A DNA stretch of 64,000 bases from Canna indica (GCA_034359265.1 CP136898.1:4280501-4344500); one strand, 5' to 3'; counted from the first letter of the stretch, positions 36,963-51,035 are shown. Notes: a model not told the origin generated them from the letters alone. Program-made: numbers and translations.

Positions 36963-39900
36963 GACATAGTAGTTTGACTGCACAAACCTAGAGGTCAGTG
37001 CATACTCCCTGGCTAGTTAAAACTTGGCATGGTGGTCAAACTTAAAAATTAAAGTAAAAGTCAAAAGATAACAAAAAGGAGATGTTCAGAATCCACAGAA
37101 CAGGTTTATCTCTTGTAATTGTAGGGTAGCCCATGTTTTCACGGGCCTTACAGCTGGCCCAAGGTAGGAAATTAAAGCCTTCTCAGCTTTGGGATTGTCA
37201 ACTTTAGTCCTCTTTGAGAACTGCATGTGCTATCTATCGATGGTGTTGTCAGCGTCGTTTTTTATTACTTTATCAGTGTCCAAATCCGATTAATTTTTAA
37301 GCAGAGAGCTTGATTTCAAACAATTTCGAGCTGGCAAATACTTGTATAAATCTCAACACATTTCTAGGAAGCTATGAAAAGTTCAAAACCAGGAGTATCA
37401 CACACCAGGAATTATAATGCAATGATACTATGCATTTCTTTTGTCACTACTGTTCCGTAGGGCAAATCATGGGCTTGATAATCATATCAATGATCAGCTT
37501 TACAAAAGATTAAAAGAAGAGCAATAAAAAAGAAAGGACAGAGCAACTCGAGCTAGCAGTGGGGCCTCCCTGTCTGGCCCCACCAATTGGATGTAGTAGC
37601 ACTATCACAACAGGAATGAAAATTGATATTATTATTTCCTGCAGAAAAGCAGAATAGGTTTTCACTTTTCACCACCTTATTTAACATCTGCAGGCATTCT
37701 TGATTTGGATGATTGTCGAAGGAAGGCAAGCCACTGGGCTTGCAATGCGCCAAGGGTCACATCCAGTGGATCTCGTGGGGGTGCCCCCACACAGGTACGT
37801 GGATCCACTTCTGAGCTGCACTAGCTAGCTAGCTAGGCTGTGCATGCTGACTCAGCTTGCACGCCGCGATGCTCTCAAAACTCAAAAGTCGCCTCGCCTA
37901 CAAGCTGTAATTTATCCTCTTCAGTCTTCACTCTTCAGGCACAAAATGACTCATTTGCAGGAACGCACTTAGTAGAGAAAAGCTACGTACAGCTACAGAA
38001 GCAAAAGCAAATGACAAGAGCAAAGTGAGGATGCATGCTTGGCTGAGAGACGACATGGAGCATGTGCATGATCTTGTACCATGCATGTATAACATGCAGT
38101 CATGCATGCATGGAGTGATAATTAACTACATGATTTATCTGGGTTTAATTTGTTGAGTGCAATGATTGCGGCCGGAGCTTTTCGCTGTCTACTAAGTTAA
38201 TTTGTACAGTACTGATCGATATAGTGATATGTTTTGTAAGGAAAAGATGTAGTTAGTTTTGTGTTGAATGATCGCAATGTGTTTGTTTGCCTGTTGATAG
38301 TTAATTGATACAGAGGAGTATAAGAATGTAATGTACGTATATCCCCAACTTTGCAGAGTATGAAAGGCAGATGATTGAGGAAGATGCCCTCCTTGGGCAC
38401 TTCAAAAGGGCGAAGAATGAATTTGATGAGTTCATGCATGCAGCAATAATTAATGTGACTGGTGGTCCTCCTCCTCCTCCTCCTTCTCCCTTCTCCTTTC
38501 ATGTCCTTTGTGTTTGTCTTCCTCCCAATCAACTTTACTCATGTCATAAACAACAACATTATATATGGCATAGGAAAACAAAATTTGCGATTAATTTAAT
38601 CGGACATGCAGCTTAATTAATTCAGACGAAATAGTTTCGTATAGAGTGACAGAAACGCTCGACGTACGTGTCATGCATGCATGCACGCACGTAGGCGAAG
38701 CGAAGCATGCTATGCACGTGATAGTGTGCCCAGAAATATACGTATATTCATTAAATGGTTAAATATATAATTAGTTCTTATAATTAACCCTTCTATTTTG
38801 TGATAAATATAAAAGATCGAGTTTTTTCGAATTATTAAGAATAATGCAGGCACGTGGCGTGACGGAGAGAAGACGATGAGGTGGCGCAGGCATGTGCTGT
38901 CGTCTCTTTTACTAATAATAATCCATTCATTTATGCGGTGATGAGCTTCAAATCTTGTTTCTTTCGGTTCCCTTTCTTCTTTTTTCTTTGGGAATATATT
39001 TTGCTTGCCTTCTTCCAAGCGACGACGTGGCGGAGGCCGATCGAGCAGGCAACCACGTGGCAGCTACCCTACCGGATGGCCCACGAGCGCCATCCGCCAC
39101 GCGTCGATCGACGAGTGGCTTGCTCTCGTGACCGCCCTTGGAGTTATACTTATCTCCATGCAGGGAATCAAAAATGAATGCTGATAAGATGATGCAGGGA
39201 ACTTGTCAGCCAGATTCCCAAATGAATAATAATATCGCTTTTGATCTCTGACACTCGAGCATTGTAAACTTGCACCGGAAGAGCAACCAATAAAAAAAGC
39301 AGGCCCCCACCCACACATGCCAGTTTGCCTCCATTTTCATCCTCCTGCGACCTGCAGTCCTGCTGCTGCTCGCTCCCTTCCAAATTTCATTATTTGCCAC
39401 CCTGGCCCACCGCAGCGCACCACGTACGTACACGATACGCGTTACATTACGTAGCAGCCTTTTTCCTGAGCCGCTCATGATTCATCTTTTCATCTTCTAC
39501 GATTCGAGATGCTGAGCCAATTCTTACATCACCATTCACCAGGAATTACATGACAGGCTCAGCAGGTCACGGTAAACACTAAACAGTCGCATATATCACC
39601 TCCAAAGAAGAGCTCGCTTGTATTATTACATGCAGGTGCGGACAAATGCCATGATTAAATTAAAGGGCCCCGGGGTGACTGCTGACTCGCCTACCATGGT
39701 CGGGGTCTTCTTTTAAGGCGCTCGCCGAGTTGTGCATTTAGTCACTCCATTTCCCGATGACTATTGTTTTCTCGGAGGTCCCACCAAAAGTCCTGCTTTA
39801 AGGTTTTACATTTTACAAGAAAAATGCTGCGTTCGTTATATATTTACACGTCGCGGTAAAAGCTTTCGACTCGATTGAACTCGCTGTACTGTTTTCTAAC

Positions 39901-40789
39901 GTTCGTGTACGATCGATCGATCTCGCGGTCAAGAAATTCTGGACCTTTTTTTATTTGTATTTACTGTAATTTGGACACCGTTCTGACAGAGGAATCGGCG
40001 AATCCGAGTCACGGACGCGCCGATCCGACTCGGAACCGGACAACAGACCCGACACGAGGAACAGTGGCCTGACGGAATTTAATTGTCGTCACGATGGCGT
40101 TTATGTAACTTTCACGTAGGTTCTACTTTCTACTCGTACAGTTGTAAATGGCGGAGTTAATCCGAAATATGTGCCAATTTACATTTTTGACGGGTTCAAG
40201 TAATATATTTTGATATGATTCGACTAAAAACTACGTGGTAAATAAAAAATCATTCGTATAATATTTTTATAAGAGAATGAAGCCATAAATACACGATTAA
40301 ATAATGGTTTAAAAATCGTAGCTGGCAAATGTTACCGTTACTAACGGCGGATACGCCGTCAAAAGTGTATAATGGTGGTGAATAGTGAATACGGCATCGT
40401 TATTCCTTTTAAGCCAACAGTAGAATGCAGCGATCTTGTCGGGGACCGGAATACGCCATTCCTGTTTCCGCCATCAAAAGCCCCGCGCCGGTGAAGCGGA
40501 TATCATTTGCCTACTCTCATCCTGCACTGCCGCTGAGTAAAAAGTAGTACTTCCTGTCCGGGTCCCGACGACGCCTTCCGCGCTGGCACCCCAGAAAAAG
40601 GTATGCGCTCCTCTACGCTTTCGTCTTCCTCCTCATCCTCCTTTCGGTCCCTAGCTCTCGATCTGCTTCCTACTCCGGAGGAAGGAGCCTACTGATGTGA
40701 TCTTTTCTCCTAGGGCTTCGTCTTTTCTTGTTGGTTTCGGTGGAGTTATTGCCATTGCTTGCTGTCGCTGTTGCTGTTGCTGTTCCCTG
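36963..40789. other. Long intergenic region upstream of the DUF630/632 gene
   Basis: No supported gene. An exon-like stretch at 38357-38460 follows a TTTGCAG acceptor and reads YERQMIEEDALLGHF then KRAKNEFDEFMHAAI, but no partner exons were found. GCATGC/CATGCATG motifs cluster at 37840-38110 and 38670-38710. Near 40336 the inverted pair ACCGTTACTAACGG contains two AACGG cores. 40560-40789 is GC-rich, probably the leader. Confidence 0.4.
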
Positions 40790-43700
40790 ATGGGCTGCGG
40801 GGGCTCCAAGCTCGAGGACGAGGCGGCGGTGGCTCTCTGCCGGGAGCGCTCGATGCTTCTAGCTGACGCTATCCGCCACCGCTATGCCCTCGCGGATGCC
40901 CACGCTGCCTACGTCCGCTCCCTGCGGGCCGTCGGGGGCGCCCTCGAGGCGTTCCTCCGCGGCGTGCCAGCGCTGCCGCCGGCGTCTCCCGTCCTCCCCC
41001 TCCCCGCACACCGAAAGGGTGACGACCTCCCGCAACTCACCCCTTCCCCGCCTCCCGCCGCTGGGTTCGTCGTCCATTCCCGCTCCCGCTCCAACTCCGG
41101 CTCGCACATCCACTTCCGCCCCTCCGAATCCGGCTCGGATGACGACTCGCCACTCCACTCGGAGGGGGCGTCGCCAGTTCACCACATCCGCGCGGGTGGC
41201 GACCCCGTGGGCCCGACCTACGTCAACCTTAACTACTCTCGGAACCGCCCGGCAGAGGCATCGGTGGTCTACGAGCAACAGCCACCGAGCTCTCAGCCAG
41301 TACGCTTCGGCTCTGTCAATGAACATCCTCCCATGGCTTACCCTTACTACGGCCAACCTTATCCTCCTCAAAGTTCGAATTTTTACCCATATCCTGCTTA
41401 CCCTTACATGAGCTACGGAAGTGACTTGGGTGGCGGGTTTTTTGGGTCCTCTTTGCCACCTCCAAACATCGAACCAGCTGCGGCAGCAGCTGTTGGTCCT
41501 TCTACCGCTGCTACTAGGGAGGCTCGGCCACCGCCTTCGCCCCCCAGGGCTTCATCGTGGGACTTTCTGAATCCATTCGACTCGTACGATAGCTATTACG
41601 ATCCATATGCGTCTAGTCGAAGCTCAAAAAGCTCAAGGGAGTTGAGGGAGGAGGAAGGGATCCCTGATCTGGAAGATGAGCAGGAGGAGATCGTCAAGGA
41701 AGCTTATGGCGACTCAAAGCTTGCAGTTTCCTCATCAGATGCTGCAAACGGAGAGTACACAGCTAAAGATGACAATGGATTGAAACAGGATGCCATTGGA
41801 AGTACCGGGCAGGATCCCTATCAAAAGACGACATCATTGGAGGAAAGGAGTAGCTCGGAGCAAGAGGTTCATGTTGTGAAGAATAGTGTGGTGACTGAAC
41901 CAGAGGACCAGAACAATGCAATGGGATTTACAGTTTCTAGGAGTTACCATGATGTTAACGAGATCGCCCAGGAGATAAAAATCCAGTTTGACCGGGCATC
42001 TGAGTCAGCTGATAAGGTGGCCAAGATGCTTGAAGTGGGGAGGTTTTTATATCACCGGAAGAATTCTGTATATAAAGGTGGGGGAGATAGTGCTGCAATT
42101 TTATTTCTGAATGTTCCTTTGTGCTCTTGGAACTTGTGGAGCAAACTCTGATCTTTTTATTTCTTTTTTCCTGCACATTTTGTCCTCTAAGCTGTTTCTG
42201 CAAGGATGATATGTGGTTTGTCCCCTCTCTCGACATCAAAAGATGGAGATCTTTTGGTATTTGAGGAAGATAAGGCAATGGACTGTGGCAATCTTTCTTC
42301 GACCTTGCAGCAGCTGTACAATTGGGAAAAAAAGCTGCTTGAGGAAGTCATGGTTAGTAACTTAGTACGTGGGATAACTAGCTTGCATTTTTCTAATATT
42401 GATTTTGTTTTGGAATAATTTTCTTTTTCTAGAGTACGGTGTGCACAATTAAACCAACAGATAGATTTAGGGCAGCTATTTGTCCTAACTGATTTACAAT
42501 GTCTAGCCTGTGTGCAAATCATAAGAAAATTGTTAAGAGGTTAAAAAAAATGCAAGGAGTTGTTTCTAAGTTATATCCTTTTCTGATCACAATTCTAATA
42601 TAGTCTGTGCCATAGCTGCAAAACATTTTAATCTGTTAGCATGTTTTTTTCATTTCTCTGATAATAGTTTCTAACTTTTTTTAATTACATCATATCTCAA
42701 ACATAAAACTTTAGATTAATTGACCAGGAAACATAAAACCCTGCTAAAATGCTAGTGCTTAAGTGGTAATGACGTATGTGTGGCTGTGTAGCTTACGTGT
42801 ATTTTTTTTCAACTTGTTTAGGCTGAGGAAAAGATGAGGGTTCTATATGATAGAAAGCGCGAGCAATTGAAGCATTTGAGTGAAAGGGGTGCGGAGGCAG
42901 AAAAGCTCGAGGCAGTGGGAACTTTCATGCGGAAACTGTCTACAAAGATAAGAATAGCCATTAAAGTTGTAGACACAATTTCAAGTAAAATCAGTCAGCT
43001 AAGAGATGGAGAATTATGGCCACAAACGATTGAACTTATCCAAGGGTATGTTGCTTTGTTTTTTGTTTTTTGTTTTTTGTTAGTTACATTGTATTTTTGG
43101 AGCTTGCTTATGTGCAAGGGTTATAATATAGATTTTTGCCTGTATCTCTATGTGTCTCTGTTCTTCTCTATTAGTGGTAAGTCATTGTGATCAAAATATT
43201 AAAAATGTGCAGGTTCTTGCTGCGGTACTTATGTTACATACTTTCATTTTTTTAAATTGTTTTGTTTATATTGGAAATAAGCATTTTGTATGTGTTGTGA
43301 TTCCCACTGGTATATATTTGCTTCCTTAGTCTTCTATGTCATGAAAAAAGTGGAGAATGTGAATAGAACTCTTAGTTTGACATATGCCCCTGACGCAAGT
43401 TCATGCAGATCTGGAAAAACTGAGAGAAAAACTTGTTATTATCTCTATATGTAGTCAAATATCCTAAAGTTGTTTCTTCAATATGACAAACACAATCCTT
43501 TTCTGTTACTTGTATATCAATCTCTATCATATAACTAAATAGGTGATATGTCCTACATTTTTCTGTGGTATGGTATTCACAATGATCAGTAGCCATTCTC
43601 ACTGCATTTATTGCATTTATGTTCTTTTGTTTAATGCTTATATTAAGATCAGGTTTGTCTTCGTTTTATTGAGCTGCCATAAGTTTGCAGTTATGATCTG

Positions 43701-44520
43701 TAATGTTATTTTCTTCTTCATATGAATACCATAACACCATTTAACTTGAATTATTTTTCTCTTTCCATCTATTATGAAGTATGATGAACTATTTTGTGCA
43801 TGAATTTAACATTTCAGATTTAGTAGAATGTGGACAATTATGTCGGAATGTCATCACGTTCAATGTCAAGCAATATCTGAAGCTAAAAACCTTGATTCTA
43901 TTGTGAATGGAGTAAAGCTTACTGATGTTCATATGGATGCAATAAAACAATTGGAGATGAGCATGGTGGATTTGATTGCCAGTTTCTCTGCTTGGGTTAC
44001 TGCTCAAAGGAGCTATGTCAAATCCTTGAATGGTTGGTTAGTGAAAGGTGTTCATTATGTGCCTGAGGAAACAGATGATGGAGTTCCTCCCTTCTCGCCC
44101 GGAAGATTGGGCGCACCTCCTATATTTGTCATCTGCAATTCCTGGTCTCAGAGTATGGATATGATATCCGAAAGAGATTCTGTTGATGCAATGCAGGCTT
44201 TTGCTCATAATGTTTTTAATATCTGGCAACAGAACAACTTTGAGCAGCGGCAGAGGTTACTGGCAAATAGAGATATGGATAGCAATCTAAGGTTAATGGA
44301 AAGAGATGAGCAAATAATGCTCAAGCATAAAAATAAATTAGCACTGATCTCTGTGGAGAATGGAATTTCATTACCTGAACGTGTACTGCATCAAGGTTCA
44401 GCTGTTGATAATTTGCAGTTAAGTTTGAAGCAGATCTTTGAAGCTATGGAAACCTATGCTGCTAGTTTCGCAAAAGCATACGAGACCCACATGAATTATC
44501 AAGGAGGAAAAATAGGCTGA
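40790..44520 (+). CDS. DUF630/DUF632 protein (NRG2-type)
   Basis: Four exons, 40790-42077, 42192-42352, 42822-43045 and 43818-44520 (TGA), join in phase to 791 residues. I chose the ATG at 40790 although an in-frame ATG exists at 40697, because the protein then starts MGCGGSKLEDEAAV. This is the conserved DUF630 start with an N-myristoylation glycine and nearby cysteine. DUF630 spans residues 1-60. A Pro/Ser/Tyr-rich linker follows (YYGQPYPPQSSNFYPYPAYP), then an acidic region. DUF632 starts around 380 (SYHDVNEIAQEIKIQFDRAS) and includes YNWEKKLLEEVM, AEEKMRVLYDRKREQLKHL and IDFSAW-like LIASFSAWVTAQRSYVKSLN. Family members act in nitrate signalling (NRG2) or at the membrane; the exact role here is unknown. 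The frame is intact. Confidence 0.93.
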
Positions 44521-46731
44521 CGAGCGAGAATGCAATAGTTTCATAGGATTATGCAGCACTTCTGGAGCGGTTGACGACTGGTGGTGACCAAAATTTTCGT
44601 TCCTGGTGATGTATTAACCTGCTGGTGGGAGGAGATAGGTGCTACTAATCATCTGAAGTGATAGGCACACAGATGTATTACTGCAAATTACTCTTATATT
44701 TCACTGAGATGTCAAATACCATCCAGTGAGCATCTGAAGTTAAGAGGAAAGTAATTTGCAGTCATACATGGGATCTTTTTTCCTCAGCAATTAGTATGTT
44801 CTTATCGAACGGAGTAGGTAAGGTGAATGAGGTCAAAGTGGATAATGCAGTTATCAGTTTGCTGTACTTGTTGGTATTTCATGCTGCTGCAATCTCTGCT
44901 TCGCTCGTTCGGCCATCGCTGTATCTGCTTCACCGCAAATGCTCCATGCAATCTCTCTAGGATCACTATGGCAGCAGCAAAGAATGGATTAGCATCCAGC
45001 CTAAAATTTTATTCAATGTTCAAAAGCTTGAGCCATTATGGATATTTTCTGGTACATTAGTTGATTAATTACTTCATTGATTTAGGTCATTAGTCAACAA
45101 GACAGAAGTCTATCTGAGGCCTAATGAATTGTGACTGTGACATACTGCAGGTTGGTTGTTCTGATGGGCTTCGTTTATGTAGCATCTGAAACCAGAACAT
45201 GAAAGCTTGCAGCGAAGTAGAGCCATTCCAGTTTGTGGTCATAAGAGGCAACTGCTTGCTGAAGATTAATAAGTTGAGGCAGACTGATTTGCCGGGTGCA
45301 CCAGGATATTCATGATGCAGTTTAAATTTTTTTTCTGAAACTATAATAATCTGTTAACTAATTTATTGCTTTCATTCATCCGTTGACCTTTGTTTTCTTC
45401 TTCCCTACTCAGCTTTGTACAATCGTAAGCTATGTGCAGCCTTCTCGTTAGAAATACTGCTCCTAATTGATTAATGAATGCATTTTTTCTGCCCTCATTT
45501 CTCTTGTGGCGGCGGTCCTTCCGGGGATTCATACTTCAAAAGACCCAGGCACGGCGAAGCTTCACAATACAACAGTTGACCTGATCACTTCCGTTACATA
45601 TAAAGGGTCAAACATTGGGCCTTCCTAGGCTTTTTGACTTTCCTGCTGCAGACTGGATTTATGACGAGTATTTCCACAGAAACTGTTGAATGAAAGTTAC
45701 ACGATGTCACAAAGAATCATCAAATCGAACTCCATGGAGAACAAGTCTGGATATTTCGATTCTGATTTGCTACTGGCACCATCAGAGAATAAAATAAAAG
45801 TCAAATGTTGGAAGTAATCTATTGAACTAAGACTTTGTGTTGGAATTGTTTATGATTCACGAGGCATTCGGGTAACATCACGTAGGCCGAGGACGAATTC
45901 TTACCAGACAATAAATGATCCACCATACTTAATAAAAATAAATAACTTATGGCAGCAAGTTGCACAACAATTATTAGCTTCGTGGAATTCTTGTCTGCCT
46001 AACAAACACAACATAATTTTTGGAAAAAAATAAAGAAAAATCGTATAATAAACGGTAAAGAATAAAAAACTCATCTCGTGATCTTTTATAATTATTTCTG
46101 GTGAATTTTGAAATTACATAAAAAATAACTAAATTTTATAAAATTAACAAAAAATACTCCTTCTTTAACTCACTATTATTTATTCAACGAAATCTATCTA
46201 AAATGATATATGACATTCTTTTATTGGTCTAGATATTAAAAAATTAATTAATTAATTAGCAAATATTAATTATTAAGAAAGTTAATTAGAAAATAAATTT
46301 ATAATAATATTTCTTAATTTCTAATTCATTATTTCTTCAATTTATTTTTTAATTTATTTTTTAACATATATAAATCAATGAAAGATTATCATGTGTCATT
46401 TTTAAAAAATTCTGTTAAATAGATAATAGTCAGTTAACGAAATAATATTTTTATTAGTTTTATAAAATTTAATTTTTTTGTCTAATTTCAAAATTCACGT
46501 GGGGTAATTACAAAAAGGTCAAAATTTAGAAGAGATTTTTGCTTTTTTACCATTAAATAAATCGATCTTTAAAAAAGGGGGTATTTTTCATTTGGTCTAT
46601 TTGGGATAGACATTTTAAAAAATGATCTCTTTATAAGTTTACCAAAAACTAGTCAAGATAATATTTTTTTTAATAAAAAATATCATTACATTAATATTTG
46701 ATCTGTATAACGAAAAAAATGTGTCTACTGC
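44521..46731. other. DUF630/632 gene 3' flank and AT-rich spacer
   Basis: No gene is seen. The first few hundred bases are probably 3' UTR. 46000-46700 is very AT-rich. Confidence 0.4.
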
Positions 46732-47461
46732 TAGGGGTGTGCATCGGTCGGTTAACCGAACCAATTTAACACAAAATGTGTTAACCGTTTTCTGAACTGA
46801 AACTTTCGGTTAACCGACCGAATTAATCAAAAAATTTCGATTCGGTTCGGTTAACCAACCGAACTCTTCTTCTTGTGTAGCTTTCCATGGCGCTCACCGA
46901 CGTCGTCAACCTGCTGCAACTTCCGCCGCCTCCTCTTCAGCTCCTCCTCCTCTTCCTCCAGGCCGCACGCCTCTGTCGCCGACTGGAGGCAAGAAGAAGG
47001 GGATCGCGACTGCAGCCTTCCGACGACTGGGGTGCGCATCCGCGTTAGCCTCGCAGGCGTTCGCGCCGGCGATTTGGTGGGGGGGGGGGGGAGGAGTGCC
47101 GAGTCACCGATGCCAAATTTCGAGTACTCAAGTGATCGAGTCGGCAATCGGGGGTGTTAGGGTTTTAGGTCGGGCACGGCGCGAGGGGGTAAGTGGGTCG
47201 GGTTATTGGATATTTGTTGGCTTTACTGGTTTAGGGATACATAGGTAATTAAGTGAATTATTAAGGGTAAAATGGTCTTTTTTATTTTTTCAATAAATTC
47301 AGTTAAAACCGATTTTTTCGGTAAATTCACCGAACCAAAAACCAAAAACTAAAAAAAAATAACCGAAAATCGAACCGAAAAAATTTGATTCGGTTAATTT
47401 GGATTTGGTTCGATCAATTTCGGTTCAATTTCGATGAATCAGAAAATCTTGCTCACCCTTA
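46732..47461. mobile_element. hAT element carrying a GC-rich captured fragment (Pack-type)
   Basis: The ends are TAGGGGTGTGCA and (reverse complement) TAAGGGTGAGCA, flanked by a perfect 8-bp duplication TCTACTGC (46724-46731, 47462-47469). Subterminal GGTTAACCGAACC motifs match the element at 15801. The middle, about 46885-47200, is sharply GC-richer. On the plus strand it contains an ATG in good context (CCATGGCGC) reading MALTDVVNLLQLPPPP, so it looks like part of a host gene 5' end rather than transposon. The source gene is not in the window. Confidence 0.85.
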
Positions 47462-47469
47462 TCTACTGC

Positions 47470-48075
47470 AACAATCCGTCCACGAGTCAACTTGTGTATA
47501 CGCCAACAAAAAATGCAAGAAGAATTTAAGAAGAATTTTCCTTGTTCTTTCCCCAACTCTTTAAATTTAGGGATACTTTAATCTCCAATATCTAGTCAAA
47601 AAAGTTACTATAAAGTCAGGCAAACGCCAAACAAGAGCAGCTCTATTTGAATAATGCAACAAAGTCTTCAAGATTGAAACAGATGGGTTTTGACATGACA
47701 AGTATCACAATTTCCAAAAATAGATTGTTTCAAAACAGGCAAACTTGCGTAATTTGATTATTGTGGATTTTTTTCAGAATGTTCTTCATATTATGCAGTT
47801 AATTTTATCTTAATATATATTAAGTTGTAGATAAATAAATTGATACAAAATAAATTGGAAGAATCAGATATATTAATGAAAGAAAATACATGAGTTAATC
47901 TGAAATTAACTCCAAGGCATCATTCTCTCATATCTTCATTTATTTCTCTTCTGATCAGCACTCGGTTCCTCATTTTGATCCAACAAATCAAATTGAATTC
48001 AGTATAAAAGAAAAGAACACCGCGAAATTAATTTATTGTATGTTACTGATTATTTTAAGTATAATTTAAATTTAG
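47470..48075. other. NAC gene 3' flank
   Basis: AT-rich, no gene. Confidence 0.4.
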
Positions 48076-49027
48076 TTAGCAGTTCAGTATGCTAGCAAAA
48101 GAAGGAGACCAAAAATCCATCAACCAGGGGCTCCTCAGCTGAGTCACAAACGAGTCTTGCATCCACTCCAACCCGTTCCTCTCAGGAACCTCCAGCTCCG
48201 GCAGACTCGGTCGCCAACTCGCCCCCGACACGGCCACCCCGCTCGAATCACTCGTCGGCGCCTCCTCCTCCTCCTGTTTCTCCGCCACCTCCCTCGCGTT
48301 CTCCACGAAGACGCCTTCCGACGCTGAACCCGAACCCTCCGTAACGACAAAATCGTCGAAGCTCTCCTGGTAGCACTCCGAGGCGAACTCGGCCGTCGAC
48401 GAGTACGAGCCAGAATTCTGCGACACCGACGCCGCCTCCTCCTCCATGGCGGCCGCCCGCTGCTCCAGCTCCTTCATCGACGCCGCCTTCCGGTGTATCT
48501 TGCAGAGCACGATGTCCTCCTGTATTCAAACACGAAACGATCAGAATTAGCTCAAACACTCGAACGCACTTCCGAACACGAGACTCGATAGCCGATGGAG
48601 AGAACCGCACCTTCGGCGTCGGCGAGTCGGGGAGGCGGTACTCGTTCATGACCCAGTCCGTCTTGGAGCCGCGCGGCGCGCGGCCCTCGTAGTAGACCAG
48701 CGTCTTCTTGAGGCCGATGAGCCGCTTGGGGTCGGCGGCGCTGCGGACGGGGCGGTCGCAGCCGGTGGCCTTCCAGAACCCGCGCTCCGTCGTCCGACTC
48801 GGGCGGGCGCCGGTGCCCTGCCGCCGGTGATCCCTCGGCACGTAGAAGTACCACTCTCTCTCCCCTATCTTGGCCAACCCCGGGAGCTCCCAGGGATCGT
48901 AGCGGTAGAGGTTGACGGTGGATATGATCTCGAGCGGAAGCTTCTTCCCCTGCACCCTGCTTCTGAGGTAGAAGTCGAGGAGCTCTTCCTCCGTGGGATG
49001 AAACCTAAACCCAGGAAGATGATCCAT
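48076..49027 (-). CDS. NAC-domain transcription factor
   Basis: Two exons, 49027-48611 and 48519-48076 (TAA), give 286 residues. NAC subdomains run in order: [54 protein letters not shown]...[36 protein letters not shown] then [25 protein letters not shown] at the start of exon 2. The C-terminal regulatory tail is acidic/Ser-rich and ends [19 protein letters not shown] then [19 protein letters not shown]. Most NAC genes have an intron between subdomains A and B/C; here A-D lie on one exon. Exon 1 is very GC-rich. It belongs to the group with FYVPRD and [12 protein letters not shown] (FEZ/NAC094-like), but I do not assign an orthologue. A paralogue begins past 63704. Confidence 0.95.
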
Positions 49028-49116
49028 TAATCCGTCGATCGATCGATATCTCTTCTTCCTGTGCGATTGCAGTGGTGCAGTTGCAGATGAGCGGAAGCCG
49101 AGATGTGATGAGTGGT

Positions 49117-49124
49117 TTATATAG
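49117..49124 (-). promoter_or_regulatory. Probable TATA box of the NAC gene
   Basis: The minus strand reads TATATAAA, with CTCTC on its upstream side, about 90 bp before the ATG. Confidence 0.55.
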
Positions 49125-50475
49125 AGAGAAGATTGCGACAGCTTGCGCTGTAGTTCTTGTCGCGATCAATCATTTGTTAGTCGGATTCAAGATTCTTGAA
49201 CTAAAAATTAATGACTTCGCTAACTGTATACAGAATGCAGTGGACTTTTTGTATTCTCGTGAATTAAGTGGAAATGTTGACCATGGAATTTGAAACAGTC
49301 ATAGTGTGGTTAGGTCTTGGAGTTAATTATCCGAATCCGGGTCGCAACCGGGCGAGAAATTGAGATTTGATCCGTTCCAACCCGTGCCAGCTGGGCGTGC
49401 AAATATATTGAATGAATCAAACCAAGTTGTATTGAGGGAATTAAAATTGAAATTGAGTTGAGTTCGGTGCAGTCAGTGCAAATAGACAAAGAGTGGACCC
49501 CGCTTGCGTGCGCCACGGCTTTGTCTCGGTCTAAGTTTGGGTAGGTCGTCTCTCGTCGCATTCCTGTGGATGTGGCAACCGGCCGTTAATTTGTCGGTCT
49601 CGCGTGCATATTGCCACATTTGTACTGCAGCAAATAGTTAATTTCCAGTTTAGCCCTCCTGTTTTTAGATTTTAGGAAGTCAAACAAACTGGGCCAAACT
49701 GAAATTAATCCGGACATATAATATTTATTGTAGAGTGTCAGGTATTTGTAGCAGTGTTTTTGAAATTGAACTGGGTGGATTCATTCAAGCAGGTTGGACT
49801 GAAATTAATTATGAATTTTGTTTAACCCTAAAAATAATTTGAACAAAAAATAATAATGATCAAATCGAGTAAAGAATTGATCAAACGGCTCAGTCTATCA
49901 GATATAAACTTGAACAATATGGTATTTATTTGATGCGGATGATCAATTGAATCTGAGTTGGATGGTCAAATATATATTATATAGTCAAATTCAAAGTTCG
50001 ATTCGAGTTTTAAAAGTGTGGCACGGAATACAATGCAAGACTGGGATAATGTACAAAAATCAAAGGAATCTAAATTATTTCCTAATTATTCTTACTCGAA
50101 TATGATATATGAATTGGGTCATTAAGGTGACTTTTTGTTTGATAAAATGCTGACATTGTGTTGCAGCATGTCTCGTACGTATATATAAAAATTCTTGGTC
50201 AATATTCCTGTTATTAATTATTTGATTTAATTTTCATTAATTTAATGCTGGATATAATGTTATAATTGTTTCTAAGCATTAGAATATTAGTCCTCGTTAT
50301 TCGCGTGATATCTTCCACCTATTCGTTAACTAATTAATTAGGTAAACTCAGACCTTTTTCTGTGTAAAGTGAGGGGCATATTTGAAATTATATATATAGT
50401 GGTAATAGGAAAATATTTTTCTAAAAAAATTAATACAAATTCTTATTAATAACGAGAATGACTAGATAATATAGC
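49125..50475. other. NAC upstream region
   Basis: No gene; AT-rich, with no transposon ends that I could pair. Confidence 0.4.
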
Positions 50476-51035
50476 ACAAATTATAATAATCTCCCTTGAA
50501 ATTCAGTAGAATTATACTGACATCCTATCTATTTGTCCATACACTACAACACATCGTTGGAATTCTGACGGCAGATTATAAAGAAATTTTGACGTCGGAG
50601 GGAGTAAATATTTGCATTCTGACGGCAGAGAATCCGTCGAAAACGCGTGTCAAAAACCTTCCGCTTAATTTTAAATATTGACGTCTATTCAGGCGTAAAG
50701 ATTTAAATTTCGACGACGTGTGCGATCGAAACGAGACGTCAGTATTCAAAACGACGACGTTATGATTAGCATATTGACGTCTAAACAGACGTCAATATGC
50801 TTAGCATATTGACGCCTCAACAGGCGTCAATATGCTAAGCTAATTAACCGTTTTTTTTTTTGTTTTTTTTAAATAAATTTTACTCATAATCAATAATTAA
50901 TATATTAATTAGCTAATTAATTTAAAATTAATCAAATTATCATCAAAATTCAAAATTTTATTTAATTGGAAGAGTAATACAAAATTTGATTTAAACAATA
51001 CTCAGTAATTTTATTTACAAATAAAATTAAATAAT

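Noticed and set aside
38357..38460. Exon-like YERQMIEEDALLGHF sequence
   Set aside because: Good acceptor, but no further exons or recognisable family; kept only as a note in the gap description.
40697..40789. Upstream in-frame ATG giving a 31-residue hydrophobic extension
   Set aside because: It would bury the MGCGGSK myristoylation start that the family uses.
40884..41411. Alternative-frame Pro/Ser-rich ORFs over the DUF630/632 exon
   Set aside because: Shadows of the GC-rich real frame.
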